Origin: Tolypeutes matacus | Taxonomy: Eukaryota; Chordata; Mammalia; Cingulata; Chlamyphoridae | Assembly: GCA_026826555.1 (NCBI GenBank) | Contig: JAKSZT010054215.1 | Location: 20,242,187 to 20,306,186, forward strand | DNA: 64,000 nt | Reading direction: 5' to 3' | Shown here: positions 62,650-64,000 of the stretch, piece after piece | Layout: each line of letters begins with the position of its first letter | How positions within the stretch are numbered: the first letter of the stretch is position 1 | The notes under the pieces: model-generated | The model's input: the letters and a program-made list of their open reading frames with translations, nothing else | The model's database searches: none | What the model was told of the DNA's origin: nothing | Made by a program: the position numbers and the translations under genes

Positions 62650-63000
62650 AAAAAAGGTGCCACAAATTGAATTAGGCTTATATTATTCAGAAAGGAAGTA
62701 AAGCCTGGAAAACATTTCAAAAAGAGGTCCCTTAAACCGGCGTCCCACTGGCCCCCACCATAGTGGGGCAACCAATAACATCTGGGGCCCCTCCCCTTAA
62801 CATTAGCAAGGGGAGGAATAATTAATAGTTTAAAAGGTGACTACACAAGCCAAATCTCACTCTCTCTGCCTAGAGGAGCCGGCACCAAATCTCCAAATCT
62901 TCGTGCATATTTCCGTCTTTCTCTCCCATCTCCCAGCAAGCTCTGTCCTTTTCCTCCATTTCCCAATAAATTCTTCTTACTGACCTAACAACAACAACAA
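62650..63000 (+). mobile_element. Probable solo LTR of an endogenous retrovirus
   Basis: The segment has the order of an LTR: a CCAAT box (ACCAATAAC, 62771-62779), a TATA-like TTTAAAAG (62829-62836), then C/T-rich sequence, and a polyadenylation signal CCCAATAAA (AATAAA 62965-62970) about 135 bases after the TATA-like box, followed by TTCTTCTTACTGACC. The layout resembles gammaretrovirus-type (ERV1) LTRs. No internal viral genes are seen. Ends and TSD are not resolved. Confidence 0.5.
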
Positions 63001-63039
63001 ATCCCTTCAAAACAGCCTTCCAAGGACAGGAGCAGGCTT

Positions 63040-63175
63040 AGTTACGGCTCTCCAGAGAAACAGGACCAGCAGTGTATATTTGTGTGTGTGTGTGTAAATA
63101 TTAGAAGAATTGGCTCATGGGGCCATGGGGATTAGCAAGTCCAAATTCCCAAGGGAGGATCGTACATAAATTGGG
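63040..63175. mobile_element. Interspersed repeat fragment, family not resolved
   Basis: ACGGCTCTCCAGAGAAACAG, followed by a (TG)n patch and AGAAGAATTGGCTCATGGGG and TAGCAAGTCCAAATTCCC, is a familiar mammalian repeat pattern. I cannot name it. Confidence 0.5.
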
Positions 63176-63299
63176 AACTCCGTTGAGTTTTGTTTTTATT
63201 ATCACAGAAACACAGCCCTTTAATGTGAGATCCAACTCATAGGCAAAGGTGATAGGAAAAGAAAAATAAAAAGTATAAACCAGGGAACAGCACAGCATA

Positions 63300-64000
63300 G
63301 GCCAGACAGCCCGCCCGCGCGTCCTCCTAGAAGGGACAGACGGAGGGGGGACTCACCGGATCCAGGCCCACCAAGGCCCACGCGGGCGCCACGAGCCACC
63401 CGGACCGCGGGTGGAGCCTCACCTCTGCCCAGAGAGGGGTGCGGCTGGCACCCTGCAGAGGCGAAGCAACAGAGCCCAGGCGAGTGGGGGAGAGGCGCTC
63501 CCAGCGCCTGCAAGCGAAGGGGCACCGCCTGTGAGAAGGGCTGGTTCTCGCGTCAGGCACCTGCCGGCCTGAGCACGCGGGGCGGCAGGCGCGGCGGAGG
63601 GCAGTTCAGGCAGCGCCCGGCCACGCACAGCCCGAGGGGCGCCCGAGCCTCCCCAAGGCAGCACCCCTCCCCTCTGAGGCCTGCTGGCTGCTGGCCGGGT
63701 GTAACCACGGGGCCTTCGGGGGCCCCGCAATTCCAGAAAGGAGCCTAGCAGCGCAGGCCACCTGGGCCGAGGGCCAGCGTGAGGCTACAGGGACGCGGAG
63801 TGGGCATTCCTGCCTCTCCCTCCCGAATGCATACTTTTACAAACGGAAGATGAAAAGATCACACATAAAAGACAGGTAGAGAATACCCATCACAACAGGA
63901 ATTACCAAAAAAAAGGGGGGGGGGGAAACTTCGACAAAAAGATTTCCATTGTTTCAAGACAGCCTGATCTCTCCAAAGGGGAAAAAGAAGTCAAGGAGAG
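63300..64000 (+). mobile_element. CpG-rich segment: probable L1 5' UTR (alternative: CpG island)
   Basis: From about 63303 the sequence becomes very GC- and CpG-rich (CCCGCCCGCGCGTCC, GGCCCACGCGGGCGCCACG, GGGCGGCAGGCGCGG). Near 63830 it switches sharply to A-rich sequence: CATACTTTTACAAACGGAAG, ATAAAAGACAGGTAGAG, an A8 then G11 run (63907-63925), and GGGGAAAAAGAAGTCAAGG at the window end. A GC-rich leader leading into A-rich sense sequence is the plan of an L1 5' UTR running into ORF1, which would lie just outside. Retained CpGs suggest a young copy. Without the downstream sequence, a CpG-island promoter cannot be excluded. Confidence 0.5.

Larger units (their letters stand above)
56400..64000. 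other. Region downstream of CCBE1
   Basis: No protein-coding gene is recognised. The stretch is filled largely by repeats described separately: L2, a SINE, a ~1.8 kb repeat, hAT elements, LTR-like sequences and a CpG-rich terminal segment. In human the next gene in this direction is LMAN1, well beyond this distance; nothing like it is seen here. Confidence 0.7.

Noticed and set aside
63419..63730. Minus-strand 103-codon frame in the CpG-rich end
   Set aside because: GC-rich sequence lacks stop codons by composition; the Arg/Pro/Ala-rich translation is typical of noise.

Overview
This is a mammalian chromosomal window. It carries GT-AG introns, abundant ancient mammalian repeats (MIR, L2, MER5-like, L1M-like), and several tRNA-derived SINEs of the type I associate with armadillos and sloths. 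Its A/T-rich tails and its GGTTCGATCCCC-like B boxes fit that group. I read the source as a xenarthran, most probably a sloth, but the species is inferred from repeats and not proven.

The only gene I can support is CCBE1 (collagen and calcium-binding EGF domains 1) on the + strand. Nine coding exons are recognisable and splice in a single open frame from 18400 to the stop codon at 51908-51910. If the gene has the usual 11 exons, these are exons 3 to 11. They encode, in order, a Cys-rich N-terminal segment, a six-Cys EGF module, a calcium-binding EGF module (DIDEC start), a short Cys/coiled-coil linker, two collagen-like Gly-X-Y blocks split by a non-collagenous hinge, and the conserved C-terminal tail. 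CCBE1 is a secreted matrix protein that, from family knowledge, supports ADAMTS3-dependent maturation of VEGF-C in lymphatic development. Exons 1-2 and the promoter are not in this window.

Layout: 1-18399 is the 3' part of the preceding intron; 18400-51910 is the exon-bearing part of CCBE1; 51911 to roughly 56.3 kb is probably a long 3' UTR with several AATAAA hexamers; the rest is downstream intergenic sequence. A 400-base run of N (34068-34467) lies in the intron between exons 5 and 6.

The repeats carry most of the extra interest. Several SINE and hAT insertions have readable target-site duplications (TSDs) and nest inside older repeats: SINE in MIR, SINE in MER5-like, and hAT in an LTR. 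One SINE unit near exon 7 is a dimer with a single outer TSD. Another SINE seems to carry extra 5' sequence inside its TSDs. A ~1.8 kb repeat at 58.6-60.4 kb has a diverged partial relative at 8.3 kb. The last 700 bases are CpG-rich and look like the 5' UTR of a full-length L1, with a CpG-island promoter as the alternative. I saw no dedicated new biological system; the window looks like an ordinary vertebrate locus with informative repeats.
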